DNA of 64,000 nucleotides from Carya illinoinensis (lineage: Eukaryota > Streptophyta > Magnoliopsida > Fagales > Juglandaceae), in NCBI RefSeq assembly GCF_018687715.1, contig NC_056758.1, positions 27,344,967 through 27,408,966 on the forward strand, in the 5' to 3' direction. Shown here one piece after another: positions 38,808 to 50,336 of the stretch. Below the pieces are notes generated by a model. That model worked only from the letters and a program-made list of their open reading frames with translations. It searched no databases and was not told the origin of the DNA. Within the stretch, counting starts at the first letter, position 1. The number at the start of each line of letters is the position of its first letter. The translations under genes and the position numbers were made by a program.

Positions 38808-39267
38808 GTTTGCATTGCTCTCTCTGGTGACTCCTGTAAAACCAAGATCACCCTCTCCGGGCGTTAATGTCTGGTCAGAATGAGCTTTTCCAGCACCAAC
38901 TGCGAATGACTCGAGAACGTTTCCCTGTCGGTGTCGAATCTCCCCGATGACAGCGCGCAGGCCAAAAGTTGTGGAAAGGAAAGGACTATCCCGACGCTGG
39001 TGAAACGGCTCCGTGGTGGGATCGAAAGACTCTACAAGAAAGTCAGGTTTCTTTGTTTCTTAACTTTCTTTAATATTAATTTGTTCGGAGAGAATAATTA
39101 TATAGAATATTTATATTCGAAATTTTCGCGCGAGTTAGTGATGATGTGGCAATCTAGGAACGGCAGGGGTCATGGGCGGACTAGCGTGTCTATTTAGTAT
39201 TTATACCGATCATGGGTCAGAGTAGACGGAGAAGAAAGTTGCTAAAGTCACCCGCCGACCCGGAAAA
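38808..39267. promoter_or_regulatory. Divergent FAF-like/GH3 intergenic region
   Basis: Only 460 bp separates the two start codons. On the minus strand TATAAATA at 39,108-39,115 fits the FAF-like gene, leaving a leader of about 270 nt that holds a short upstream ORF overlapping the start. GH3 has about 150 bp between this TATA and its ATG at 39,268. No clear auxin-response TGTCTC element was found. Confidence 0.5.
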
Positions 39268-41386
39268 ATGACAGACGAGGAGATCTTGAGGATGCTCGAG
39301 GATACCACGAAGGAAGCCTCACGTCACCAGCTCGAGACCCTCCGGTCGATCCTCGAACGCCAGGCCGGAGTACTTTATCTCAGATCCCACCTCCAAGGCC
39401 ACGATGAGCAACCGGTGGACGCCGCCACCTTCCGTCGCGCCGTGCCGTTGTCTTCCTACGATGACTACGTTGACCACATCGATCGGATGGCCGACGGACT
39501 CGTTGACCATGATCTGCCTCTCTTGTCCGTTGATACTCTACTCTGTTTCTTCTACAGGTACTCATCTCCTAAGACACTCCTGATTTTTTTTTTTTTTTTT
39601 TCTATTTACTGTTCTTTCTTATAATTAGATTTGGGTCGGGTTTGATCAATAACGGTGCGACTCAAAGCATTCTATTTACCAGCTGCAAGTCGCGCTTTTC
39701 GATGGTTTTTTCAGTCTTGAATCGTTAGAATTCGTGTATGAAATTGTCTCTTCAGAAATATTAACAAGTAAATTCAGAAAATACAGCAATATTATAATTG
39801 CAATTTAGAATCTTAGTTTGGATTTTGCAGCTCAGGGACAAGTGCCATGAAGCCCAAATTGATCCCTTACTTTGATTCTAAGCTCTCAAAAGCGGCTTCC
39901 TTCATGGCTCACCAGGGCAGCGCCTCAATTCTTCGAAGGTAACTTATTTACGCTCTTGTATATCATTGGTGTGGTTGTTATTGTTGGTTAATATGCTCCT
40001 ACAATCTAGTTTTTATATATAACAAGTGAATGTGAACTTTCTTTTAGGTCGTTTCCTCCTAGGACCTCAGTGAGTAAGATCCTATGGTTCATTTATGCCG
40101 ATAACATTGCAACCACCAAAGGTGGTTTTAAGGTTATGGCCGCTTCTACATATCCTATTCATAGTGGTGCCACAAATTGGTCTCAGTTTCTATCTTGTTC
40201 TAGTCCCCGCGAAGTCATTCTTGGGTCGAATGTGGAGCACCAGATGTACTGCCACCTTCTTTGTGGTCTTAGGAACTCTGATTTTATTGATGGAATTAGA
40301 GTCCCGTATGCCATAGGCTTGATCAAGGTGTTTGGTCTTTTAGAGTCCAAGTGGAAGCAGCTATGTGATGATCTTGAATGTGGGGTTCCAAGTTTGGAGA
40401 TTTCTGATGTTGCAATGAGAGATTCAGTAATTGAAGTTCTTGGGGGGCCTCAACCAGAACTGTCAAGAAGAATTTGGGCAATTTGTGAGGACAAGAATTG
40501 GGGTGGGATAGTGAGTAAACTGTGGCCTAATGTAAGGTTCATTAGGTGCGTTACCACAGGGAGCTTGGCTCAGTATTATCCAAAGCTTAAGCAGTATGCA
40601 GGAGAAGTACCTGTGTTAGGTGGAGACTACTTTGCTTCAGAATGTTGTGTGGGTATTAACATGGATATTACGCAGCCTCCAGAGAGGACTCGATTCATTT
40701 TGCTCCCAACTGCAGCATACTTCGAGTTTCTTCCATTTGCTTCAGATGTGACTGATGTGGTTAGTGAAGAAACAGTAGACATTTCTGGTGTAGAGGCAGG
40801 GAAGATGTATGAAGTGGTTGTCACCACTTATAGAGGATTCTATCGATATCATCTAGGTGATATTGTGAGAGTTGTTGGTTTCTATAATTCATCTCCGCTA
40901 GTGGAGTTTGTGATGAGAGCTCCTAGAGCTCCTTCCGAGGTAGTAACTGAGAAAGATTTGTTACTTGCAATCGAATATTTTCAAAGTGTGTTAAGAAGTG
41001 CAATGGCGGTGGAGATCACAGAATTCTCGAGTTTCTTGGACTTAACTTTGAGCCCAAAGCTCCTGAAGGTTTACATAGAAGTTAGAGAGGAATGCATGTT
41101 TCTGCCAAAGGAAAAGATTGAGGAGCTAGTTGTTATTCTTAAAGAGTGTGGTTCCTCTATTGGGGATAGCTTGGGAGACAAATACAATGTGCAGAGGAAA
41201 AGAGGTGAGATAGACCCTTTGGTAGTATCCATAGTAAAGCCCGGTAGCTTTGATGCATTATCCCAGTTAGCTATTGAAAATGGAGCACCAGCTACTCAAT
41301 ATAAACCGCCCAAGATTATAAGAAATCACCAAATTGTTGACTTCATTGAAAAACGTATTCTTGTTACTGTATCTTTGGATGGTTAA
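39268..41386 (+). CDS. GH3-family acyl-acid amido synthetase (3 exons, 578 aa)
   Basis: Exons 39268-39557, 39831-39938 and 40048-41386 join in frame; all introns are GT-AG. Length suits GH3 enzymes (about 575-612). GH3 enzymes adenylate acids such as auxin, jasmonate or benzoates and join them to amino acids in the cytosol. Visible signatures: N-terminal LEDTTKEASRHQLETLRSIL; an ATP-loop-like FYSSGTSAMKPKLIPYF spanning intron 1; GGDYFASECCVGINMD; LLPTAAYFEFLPF; YEVVVTTYRGFYRYHLGDIV; and the C-terminal ATQYKPPKIIRN. The usual loop is SSGTSGGKPK; here the two Gly are Ala-Met. I cannot assign the substrate group: the C-terminal QYKPPKIIRN recalls the GH3.10/JAR1 side more than the auxin-conjugating group, by memory only. 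Intact. Confidence 0.9.
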
Positions 41387-42623
41387 GACCCAAAAAATGG
41401 ATCGGAATATTCCAATTCTTGACCCTGCATTGTTCAACTTTCATCGAGGTATGTAAAGATGCTGTATGAGCTTCCCCCAGTCATTTTATAATACAATATA
41501 AAGCAGAAGAATTTGCCTGTTGGGGAAACAAGTCGTAGTTCCATTTCATTGTTCCACTTCATAAACATTTTATGTAAGACATACGCTGGATCTTTAGCCT
41601 TGGGCTAACGTGACAGAACATATATATATATATATATATATATAAGAATGATTCTCCTGCGTTTGTGTTTTGGCCTGGTTTCTCTATCTTTCTGAATGAT
41701 TCATAAGACTCCTAATGGATGGAAATATGCTTTTGAATAAGCTAATTGTAAATTTACTGAACATATATCTCCTTGGGACTTTCCTATCATGAAGTTTATG
41801 TAAACGAATCCATATGTTTCTGGGAACGATCCTTGTTGACTGCCTTCTTGGAGAAGTTTGTTCTCGTAACTGTCTAGTTGTATAAATAAATCCTCTGTTT
41901 TAAAAATGAGCAACAACTACTGGCACCAACTTAATTAGAGGCTAAAATCTGCCACCTTTGGCCCAATCTCTCAATTTAAGCGTGCATGAAGATCTGCGAT
42001 ATTCTTCTACATGATACATTGCATATTGCAAAAGAGTTCATGACTTCCCAAGTAAAACATTTTTCTCTTGTCCAAAAAGTCAGTAATGGAATCTTCAATT
42101 ATGCATCATAATAACAACGAAAATGACTTTACAAGCTAAACACTAGGGATGACATTCCGAAGGACATTTTCATGTCAAGAACCTGTAAATGACCATGGAT
42201 TAGAATTGCATAAAAACAAACCTTTTCTGTCCGTACGGTCGCAGATGTAGCAAATGAGAGGACTGGAACTTCCATGATGCCTCCATTTCGAGCACAACTT
42301 GCTTTATTTGAGAACTCTTTTTAGAAGGCAACATACTTCAACAAGAAACAGATTAGTATATCTCTTGTAATTACTGCTCTTGCCGAAGTGTGATACATTT
42401 GCAATATTGGCATATGCAAGTCATCAAAACCAAGATCCAAGGGCGGACTACGCATACAGGAGTAGTGGAAACTAAAGTTTCCACTCACGACCGATGTAAT
42501 AAGTTACACCAAGAGCTACATGAAAGTTAACTCATCATTGGCATGGATAAGGATTAAGAAACAGACTGCCGTTATACAGCCATTCATTAAGAGAAGGCCG
42601 GTTCCCCGACACCCCCACCCCCC

Positions 42624-42685
<62 letters not shown>

Positions 42686-42971
42686 GGGTAAAAGTACAAA
42701 CCCAGTGAGATCTCAAAAGTAACAAATGATTTGTGGCAGCTCTTTTAGCTAACCATGCTCTACTCCACAAAATTTACAAGAACCCACTATAAAATATAAA
42801 CCACTATAAATATAAACCACAAAATTTACAAGAACCCACTATAAATATACATGTATTTTTTCTTTACAATAGGTCAGGCCGTTCCAAATTCAGGAACCAT
42901 AAAATATAAACCAACAAATCATATCAGGGTGACCATATTGCCAATTAGATAGAATGGAACTCATAAAATGT
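41387..42971. other. GH3 3' flank, then start of the duplicated segment
   Basis: A (TA)n run lies near 41,622-41,644. Homology to the second duplication copy begins near 41,851. The span 42,618-42,680 is a poly-C/(CT)n tract. No gene was recognised. Confidence 0.5.
42618..42680. repeat. Poly-C/(CT)n microsatellite
   Basis: About 17 C followed by about 23 CT units. It is absent from the same position in copy B (near 61,275), so it expanded or was gained after the duplication, or was lost there. Confidence 0.9.
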
Positions 42972-44867
42972 CTATTCAGGACTCCTAGGCCGGTCACTTT
43001 CGAATGTGAATGGGTGATAGCCAGTTGAGCTAGACATGTGTCCTGAGCCGCTGCTGCTAGCAGATCTCTCAATATCGTCAAGCTCAGCCACTAGAGGAAT
43101 CGGTCGTTCTGGGATTGAGGGAACTGAAAGGTCTGTTTCCAACATTTTCACAACCTGATCCATTGTAGGCCTAGCATATAACTGTGGATGAGAGCACAGC
43201 ACTGCAATCAGAACATACTTCTCTAGAACCTCCGGCACACCTTGCTCCGGCATTCCACTTTCAATTACATCTAAAGTTCTCCCTTTCCTCACCAATGACC
43301 ATGCCCAATCTGTCACAAGTGAGGGCTGGCCCTCATTGCTGCCAACGAGAGCCTTCTTTCCACTCAAAAGCTCCAGAAGCACAACCCCAAAACTATACAC
43401 ATCACTTCTCTCTGTCAACTGACCATACAAGGCATACTCAGGAGCAACATATCCCATTGTCCCCGCCACCCTTGTGCTCATATGCGTCATTCCATCCGGC
43501 GTGAACTTTGCAAGGCCAAAATCCGCCACCTTGGCCTCAAACCTCTCATCCAAAAGTATGTTACTAGCTTTGATGTCCCTATGTATGATCCCCGGTTGAG
43601 CCCCGTAATGCAGATAAGCCAATCCCCTTGCTGTCCCCAAGGCGATCTTCTGCCTCATCGGCCAACTTAGCTTCTTCTCCAAAGGACCAAACAAATGGTC
43701 ATGAAGACTCCCGTTCTTCATCAGATCGCACACGATGATTCTCTGGTGACCCTCAAATGGAGTTGTGGCGGTACAGTACCCTCTCAAAGCAACAAGGTTG
43801 ACATGCCTAACACTCGCAATAACCTCAACCTCATGCGCGAAAGTCGCATCCCCTGCAGCAGAACAATTCTTGAACCTCTTCAATGCAACCTCGGACCCAT
43901 CTGACAACATGCCCTTGTACACATTCCCATAACCTCCTCTACCAATTATACTGTCCCTAGAAAAATTTTTGGTCGCTTGCTTGATGTCTTCGAATGTGAA
44001 CCTCAATAAAGTAGTACTATCATGGATCGACTCCAGCCCAGAACCCAATCCCATCTCAATTTTACCGACCTGTCCTCTGTTCTTCATGCTCATGATTAAT
44101 CCCTCATTTTTTCTTCTTCTTCTTATTCGCAACAAAAACCAACCCCCACCAATTAGGAGCAAAGTCCCGACACCGCAAGCAATCAAGACAACCAAGATTA
44201 CCTTCCGCCGATTACTTTTGGAGCTCGAGGACGTAAAATCGAGCGAGAAGAGGCACTTGGCGGTTCCTGTATCTGTAGGCCCGTACAGATTGGCGAACGC
44301 AGCAGCGTAAATCGAGGGGTATGCCGTGCAGTCAGAGACGTTGCCGACGGAGGGCCCGGTCAGGTACGAGGCCTGAAGGGTGGAGAGGCTGGTGGTGCAG
44401 GAGGCGCAGGGGGAGCTGTTCTCGAGGGACTGGTTGCAGCTGGTGACGACGTCGTCCAGGGTTTGCGGGGAGACAATATGCTCGAACTGGGCCCTGGTGG
44501 TGATATTCATGCAGCCCCTGGAGATCCAGTCGGTCTGGAAGCCGCAGGAGGATCTGATGTTGAAGCCGGGAAGGTAATTGTCGATGAGAGCTTGGTAAGC
44601 GGACCAACATGACTCGGACGAGTTGAGTGGGGGGAGGAACGAGTTGGTGCGCTGGAGGTAACGGGACTGGACGAGTCGGAGGCCCTGGCGGATGTACTGG
44701 CAATTGGTGGTGAGGTCCACTTTAGTGCGGTTGGAGTTTTGGATCAGCCGTTGGAGGACGCCGAAGTCGAGAGGGCACGGATCGGAGTTGTTTTGTTGGG
44801 AAAGGATCGGGGAGGGTAGGACTAAAGCCAAAGCCATGGCCACAACGAAGAAACGGAAGAGGAGCAT
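42972..44867 (-). CDS. SPARK-domain receptor-like kinase, RKF3-like (copy A, 631 aa)
   Basis: An intronless frame. Signal peptide about 1-23 (ALALVLPSPILSQQ). SPARK-type ectodomain about 30-210 with regularly spaced Cys (CPLDFGVL, SSESCWSAYQALI, SSCGFQTDWISRGC, SSPCASCTTSLS). Transmembrane helix about 223-246 (ILVVLIACGVGTLLLIGGG). Kinase domain about 305-580: GRGGYGNVYKG loop, VALKRF lysine, IIHRDIKASNILLDE, VADFGLAKF, GTMGYVAPEYALYG. This is an RD-type kinase with all catalytic residues present. The tail is Ser-rich. The layout matches Arabidopsis RKF3, a plasma-membrane receptor kinase first noted for flower expression; ligands are not well established. The Met start fits the signal peptide. 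Paralogue of 61,489-63,381. Confidence 0.92.
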   Translation of the reverse strand: MLLFRFFVVAMALALVLPSPILSQQNNSDPCPLDFGVLQRLIQNSNRTKVDLTTNCQYIRQGLRLVQSRYLQRTNSFLPPLNSSESCWSAYQALIDNYLPGFNIRSSCGFQTDWISRGCMNITTRAQFEHIVSPQTLDDVVTSCNQSLENSSPCASCTTSLSTLQASYLTGPSVGNVSDCTAYPSIYAAAFANLYGPTDTGTAKCLFSLDFTSSSSKSNRRKVILVVLIACGVGTLLLIGGGWFLLRIRRRRKNEGLIMSMKNRGQVGKIEMGLGSGLESIHDSTTLLRFTFEDIKQATKNFSRDSIIGRGGYGNVYKGMLSDGSEVALKRFKNCSAAGDATFAHEVEVIASVRHVNLVALRGYCTATTPFEGHQRIIVCDLMKNGSLHDHLFGPLEKKLSWPMRQKIALGTARGLAYLHYGAQPGIIHRDIKASNILLDERFEAKVADFGLAKFTPDGMTHMSTRVAGTMGYVAPEYALYGQLTERSDVYSFGVVLLELLSGKKALVGSNEGQPSLVTDWAWSLVRKGRTLDVIESGMPEQGVPEVLEKYVLIAVLCSHPQLYARPTMDQVVKMLETDLSVPSIPERPIPLVAELDDIERSASSSGSGHMSSSTGYHPFTFESDRPRSPE

Positions 44868-46575
44868 GGGTTTTTGGACTTAGATATTGGCTATGGAGTT
44901 TTTGCTTTCGAGGGGATTGGAGTAGAAGTGTGATGCTTTGGTCAAGCCAGCCAGCTTGACAGTCTCGAGTGATTGCTTCAGACTTTGAGAAGAAAGTGAT
45001 TATGAGATGAAGAGGAGAGAAGGAGAAAAAGGGGGTGGGGGGAGAGAGAGCAGTTTCCAGGAACACAACTGGGGACGCAAGAGACCAAAAATGCAAACTA
45101 GAAAAGATAATTCACGTCCACCGGTCAAAATTCTTCAGATTTCCTTTCTTCCAAACAAATATTCTAGTTAGATTTCACTTCAACATTGGGTTATTTCTGA
45201 CGAGGGTAATGATACACGAATCATACATCTCACAATATTTTACAGCATATATTATAAAATAAAAATATTTTTATAAAATAATATTACTTTTATAATATAG
45301 TTTACAAAAATATTATTAATTTTAGAACATTATTACCTAAAGTATTGTGAAAATTAAAAAATAACGAATGTTTGTCATTTTTCTTCTTACAATCATAATT
45401 CGCCCCCTTTTTTATCATAATTACCGGCCTCCGGATAAAAAAAAAAAAAATTGAAACTCACAATTCGTATTCATAATTAAAGATACCCCATTTCCCTAAA
45501 ACATAAATGCCCCATTAAAAAGAAAAGCCAAGCGAACAATATTTAAATCGCAATTATGGCCAAAATAATATTATTAAAATAGCATAAAATGGTTTTGGCC
45601 AGTTACAACGGCCGGCAATTTGGCAAATCCGTACAGAAACGCCAAAAAGTTTTGTCTATTTTTTTTAACAATTTTCTTTAACTTTCTATAATAATTCGTC
45701 ATTCTATATCATATATTTTTTATTTTTTAGTATTATTTTTTATTTTTTATTATTTTATTTTATTTTTATTAAATTAATGAGTTGTTCTATTTATTATTTA
45801 TATATCATATGTTTTTTATAAAAAAAGATTTAAAATATAAAAATATTTCTATAAAATAATATTATTTTTATACGTTAGTTGAAATCAGAACACTGCAAAT
45901 AGCGGATCTCTCAATCCTAATGCGTAGTGCCACACCGAAATTGAAGTACCAAGTTCAAGTTATACATATTTATTAAAGCCTTCTGGCAAATTCCAGCGCT
46001 AGCTGCGACATTCAAGGATGACATTCCTTTGCTTGATTTCTAACTCAAATGTCCGTTTAAATTAAACAATTGTTTGTCAAAGAAAAAATAGGCAGACCAT
46101 ATTTTTCTTCTGAATAAAAAGTACGTATAAGCGCAGTATGTATGGTAAAGGGGGGTGATTAGACAAGAATCAGGAATATTTTTACTGGAATAAGAATGCC
46201 TAAATGATAGAGACTGAATCTATAAAGATCCATCAATCAATCATGAAATCATTTCTCTGTTTCAGGTAGCCTGCCTTTTAAGGTTCGTGTGAAACAAAAC
46301 AAAATGTTACAGCATCTTTGCTATACTGTAACATTGACCCACCACTGCTGCTACTGCGGCCCATACATATAGAGAGATAAAAATAGTTGAGAAAAAAGAG
46401 GGCAACTTTTTCTGACACTAGAAACTCAGCATCTCCAAATGTGGTGGGGATTTTTTCAGCGCAACGGCATTATTAATGCATGCATCCCTTCAGGACCCAA
46501 TCGGAGACCCAATTGTCAGTGACAGTAGTGTTTCTACTCTTTTCACATTCCTTTGCAATAAGAAAAACTCTGCAA
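44868..46575. other. RKF3-like copy A 5' flank and AT-rich spacer
   Basis: The first 250 bp match the 5' flank of copy B and would hold the promoter and leader. Beyond about 45,200 the sequence is AT-rich, with many TTATAAAATAATATT-like runs. No gene was recognised. Confidence 0.5.
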
Positions 46576-48171
46576 CCGGGGTATATCTCCGGTGCGTCCT
46601 CGGCTCCTACGTGGCAGTCATAATGTAAATGACGCCGTTTACATTATGACTTTGGCTCGATGGGTATCCCCCCCCCCCCAGACATCCCCCACGAACCCTA
46701 ACCCTAACCCCTGTCGGCTCCCTCTCATCTCTCCTTTCTCATCATAAAAGGTCACCCGACGCTAGCTTTGAGGAGCCCTAACCCAGAGAACCCATTTGAC
46801 GGCGACACGAACCCTAACCCAAGCCACTCGGCCTCCCTCTCCCTTCGTCCTCCCAGAGAGCCGTGAACCCACTCAGTCTTCTCCCGTGTCCTCCCCCAAA
46901 CCTCCATCCAATTGTCTTCACCCCCTTGAGGCCGCGACGGGACACGAACCCGAGAAGCAGGAATCTTCTCGGAGAACCCAGGTTTTATTTATTTTTTTTG
47001 TTGATTTTAGTTTTATGAATGAAACAAAAAATTGTGATTTTGATTATGATTTTTAAAGTGTTAATTAGTTGAGTAGTTGATTTTGGATCATCGGCCATTC
47101 AGTTTATTCCCATATTTGAATTTTTGAATTTTTCTTTATGAATGCAAGTTGTGATTATGATTATGATTTGCCATTATAACACCAAATTAGAGGGGATTCA
47201 TCACTCATTATTGAACATATCGTCTCAGCTTCTCTGAGTTAGGATTAAGACGTGTATGTATTATATTTCTTTGAAGGATTAAGATGTGTGACTTTAATTG
47301 TTTAAGTGTATATATGGCATGAAATTCTAGATTCACGTTTTGTGATCAAGAGTTGGATTAAACCCGTTATTAATTTGAAAAATACTCCTTATAAATTAGC
47401 AGATTTCCTTCCAAAATAAGTTGAGAGAACTTCTTCTATTTTAATGTGTAAATTTATCGAATATTCTTTGTACATGCATAAAACAAATGTGTAACATTTT
47501 AATAGTCTAGTTTGTAAAAATAATTGTCTTTTGAATACAGGATTCACTGTTTGGATGAAAGGCCCTTTGTTGATTCTGGTGATTTGTTTTTGAATTGTTG
47601 AGAAACTTGGTGTGGAATTCTTAGCTTCGATAAAGCATGTCAATTAGCTGTTATTCTGCTTGTATTTGTGCTTTTATTTGGGCTTATGATCTGTCTCTCT
47701 CTAAAGAATCGATATGCACTTTTAACCATATACTTGCCATTCTTTTCCTGGGTCCATATCCACTTATCTAGCTACATAATCTCTTGGACATATATATATA
47801 TATATATATGTTCAAAATGTTAGCTGCTATAATATATACTACACAAATTGTCAGTTGTTCAAAATGTCATCTTCTAAATGTAGTTGCATAGTACTTATAA
47901 GCTAGATCGATCAGAAGCAGCATGCATGCATGGTGTATGGGCCACATGATGGCGTAATTGGTAGCTAGCTAATTCTGCTAAACTTGGAGGCCGGCCAGCA
48001 CCTCTAAAAAATTTCTGTCTATTGGTTGATAAAATAAAATGTGTTGATTAAGAGCTCAAGGTTCCACAATATTGTACCAACTATAGACATTTGTCAAAAG
48101 TTGCTATCTTCATTAATAACAGCATCATTATTCAACTGTTATTCAATTTTTTTATAGGGGTTCATCTTAGA
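46576..48171 (+). other. Left end and leader of the MULE GRF gene
   Basis: A GC-rich stretch (46,576-46,980) begins at the proposed element end and includes a C-run and CCCTAACCCTAACCCC-like text. It could be a non-coding first exon, ending at CCCAG followed by GTTTTA near 46,981. A T-rich acceptor (TTTTTTTATAG at about 48,157) lies just before the GRF gene ATG. The intervening sequence is AT-rich with no gene seen. Confidence 0.4.
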
Positions 48172-48766
48172 ATGTCAAAATCATCTTCATCAATATCTTC
48201 GTCATCTTTTCCCAAACGTACTTTGGGAAAAGAATTGTGCTTCTGCGAGCTAGAAGCCACATTAAAATGGTCAACTACTACAAAAAATCCTAGACGGGCC
48301 TTCTTAGGGTGTTCAAAGTATAATACGCAGGTAACTACATGTGGTTGTTGCCTAAAACATTTTTTGGTGATTCTGATGATTAATATACTGTGCACTCCAA
48401 TCATTGTCTAATATATGCATTAAATGAAATTAGCAGGGCTTACCATACTGTAAGTTTTTCAAGTGGTTAGATGGTAATGAAGTGACTGAGTTACAATATA
48501 GAGAAAGGATTGATGAATTGTTAAAGAAAGAGAGAGATGTCGAGAAGCTACTTGAGCTGCTCGGAAAGAGGGAGATCGAGCTCCGTAAGATAGTGGAACG
48601 CCTCGAGAGGGTGCAGATGGTGCTGTCCAATAAAAGCGACGAGGTTATGCAAAAGGAGTTGGTGCTTAACGCACAAGAAGCTAAAAGAAGGCGTTGGAGC
48701 ACGCTGCTTTGGATTTATTGTTGTGCAGTATTTTTACATGCTTTTTACCTAGTTTTATATAAGTAA
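48172..48766 (+). CDS. GRF-type zinc finger protein with coiled coil and C-terminal membrane helix (2 exons, 162 aa)
   Basis: Exon 1 (48172-48330) ends TACGCAG before GTAACT; exon 2 (48437-48766) follows ATTAGCAG; the junction is in phase 0. Residues 1-20 are Ser-rich. Residues about 21-65 form a GRF zinc finger: LCFCELEATLKW, RRAFLGCSKY, then GLPYCKFFKWLD, with Cys spaced as in that family and the terminal F-x-W. A Glu/Lys-rich coiled coil follows (about 70-130, RIDELLKKERDVEKLLELLG). A hydrophobic helix (about 140-160, LLWIYCCAVFLHAFYLVLY) ends the protein, suggesting a tail-anchored membrane protein. GRF fingers bind nucleic acid in other proteins. Similar plant proteins are multi-copy and of unknown function. 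It sits in the second-gene position of the MULE; no mutation was seen, unlike its partner. Confidence 0.75.
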
Positions 48767-50336
48767 TTTGGGATTGTTGTTAGTAGTCATGTGTTTAGGT
48801 ATTTTGGGAATTATTTTGATGTTTATACAAAGTGGAATTGTGGAAGTTGTTGATCAATGTGTTAAATATGTGACTGTTTGCACTTTATGTACTGTTTTAT
48901 ATGTGGATATGGATGTGAAAGATAGGTTGAAGGAACTTTTTTAATCATTAATACACAGATTCTGCTATTATCCAGGTTCAAATTCGAGATTGGAATTTTT
49001 TGGGAAGACAATATATGTATGAATTTTTACGGCAGTTGTTGATCATGACCAGTATTCTGGTATTTTTACATGCAGATTAGGCTAATAATGACAGCCTCAT
49101 TAACTGAACCAATTGCCAAAACACTTCAATTCCACATGGCGCATATATAACCATCAAAAGCCGAGTGGCTAGTATTCGTTTAACAAAATTGATACAACCG
49201 GCTGCATTTAGTAATTCACTCACAACGGGACCCAGGTTCTCAAACCACAATAATTAATTTTGTCCCACTCCATTCCAGTCAATGATCCTGCTGGTTGTCC
49301 AATAAATATCTACACAAAGTGCACAAACACATGTAGTTGAAAGTCACGGAAATCAAGCTATAAATTCCTGTCAAGTCTCAAATACATTCTATAATAAGTA
49401 ATTTGTTTATCCAAGTACAGAATCCAAGTGTATCTCCTTTGACAAATACCTCAAATACACAAAATCCATCCAAGTGCTTCAAAAACACAAAAAAAAACCA
49501 GACAAATTATCAGGAACTTCAACAAAGTGCACTCCATCAGTAAATCAAACACAACAAAGTGCAACAACCCCGCTAAGAACCACTGTCTCCAAAATGTGCT
49601 AAATCCATCCAAATCCATCAAATACACAAAAAATTCCCAGCATCTTATCCAAGTGCACAACAAAGTGCACTCCATCATTTCATCAAATACACAAAATATT
49701 CTTCCCATAATCCATGTGCAGCAGAAAGTCCCTAAATCAGAGATTACACAAAATATATCATCCTAGGAATACATTCATATCCAGACCCGATATGGTGTAA
49801 CAAAATCAACCATCAAAAGCACTTCCGTCACATCATTGCAAAGGTTGTAATCCATCCAACCCAAATTGCACCAATTGTGATTTTTCCAACCCAATTTCCA
49901 TCTGTAAATATTAACCCAAAATATTAATTGATAGCCACATAAATTAATTGTATTAAACTCGCAGAAAAAGTTTGATGACCACTTACGCTTTCTTGACTCT
50001 GAATTGGAATTTCTCGAGACTGGGGTCCAGTAATGTGTATCGCCACGCTTTCTCTTTCGGGAATAGCCTACTGGAAATGAAAGGTAAGTTATACAGCCAT
50101 TTTTTGAAACAAAGTTTAATAAAATTAAACTTATTACTATACCTGCATGTGTCCAACATTAGAGACTACCATCTCAGAAGGGCCAAATAAATTTCTGTAT
50201 ACTTCCGTCACAGGTGTATCTCCTTTATCCACGACCTGGGTATCTCCTCCATCCCGCTAACCATCAAATACACAAAAAATATACATTAAATATCTCAATC
50301 ATTAATATCTAAAGCAAATAAATGTGCGGAAACTTA
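48767..50336. other. Intergenic region between convergent MULE genes, with short repeats
   Basis: No gene was recognised. Between about 49,440 and 49,720 phrases such as CAACAAAGTGCACTCCATCA, ATCCAAGTGC and TCAAATACACAAAA recur several times without a fixed period. This is where both transcripts would terminate. Confidence 0.5.

Larger units (their letters stand above)
41851..45480. repeat. Segmental duplication, copy A
   Basis: Closely matches 54,704-55,336 and, after an insertion, 61,227 to the window edge. Shared non-coding text includes AACTGTCTAGTTGTATAAAT at the left breakpoint and GCCATTCATTAAGAGAAGGC before the kinase. Homology continues past the kinase 5' flank to at least 45,480, where copy B meets the window edge. 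Confidence 0.9.

Noticed and set aside
38491..38883. Plus-strand frame opposite the FAF-like gene
   Set aside because: It is the antisense shadow of a GC-rich coding region; the minus strand has the recognisable FAF motifs.
46690..46712. CCCTAACCCTAACCCC-like text suggesting an interstitial telomere
   Set aside because: Only two to three units, and AACCCTAA-type text is common in plant 5' leaders.
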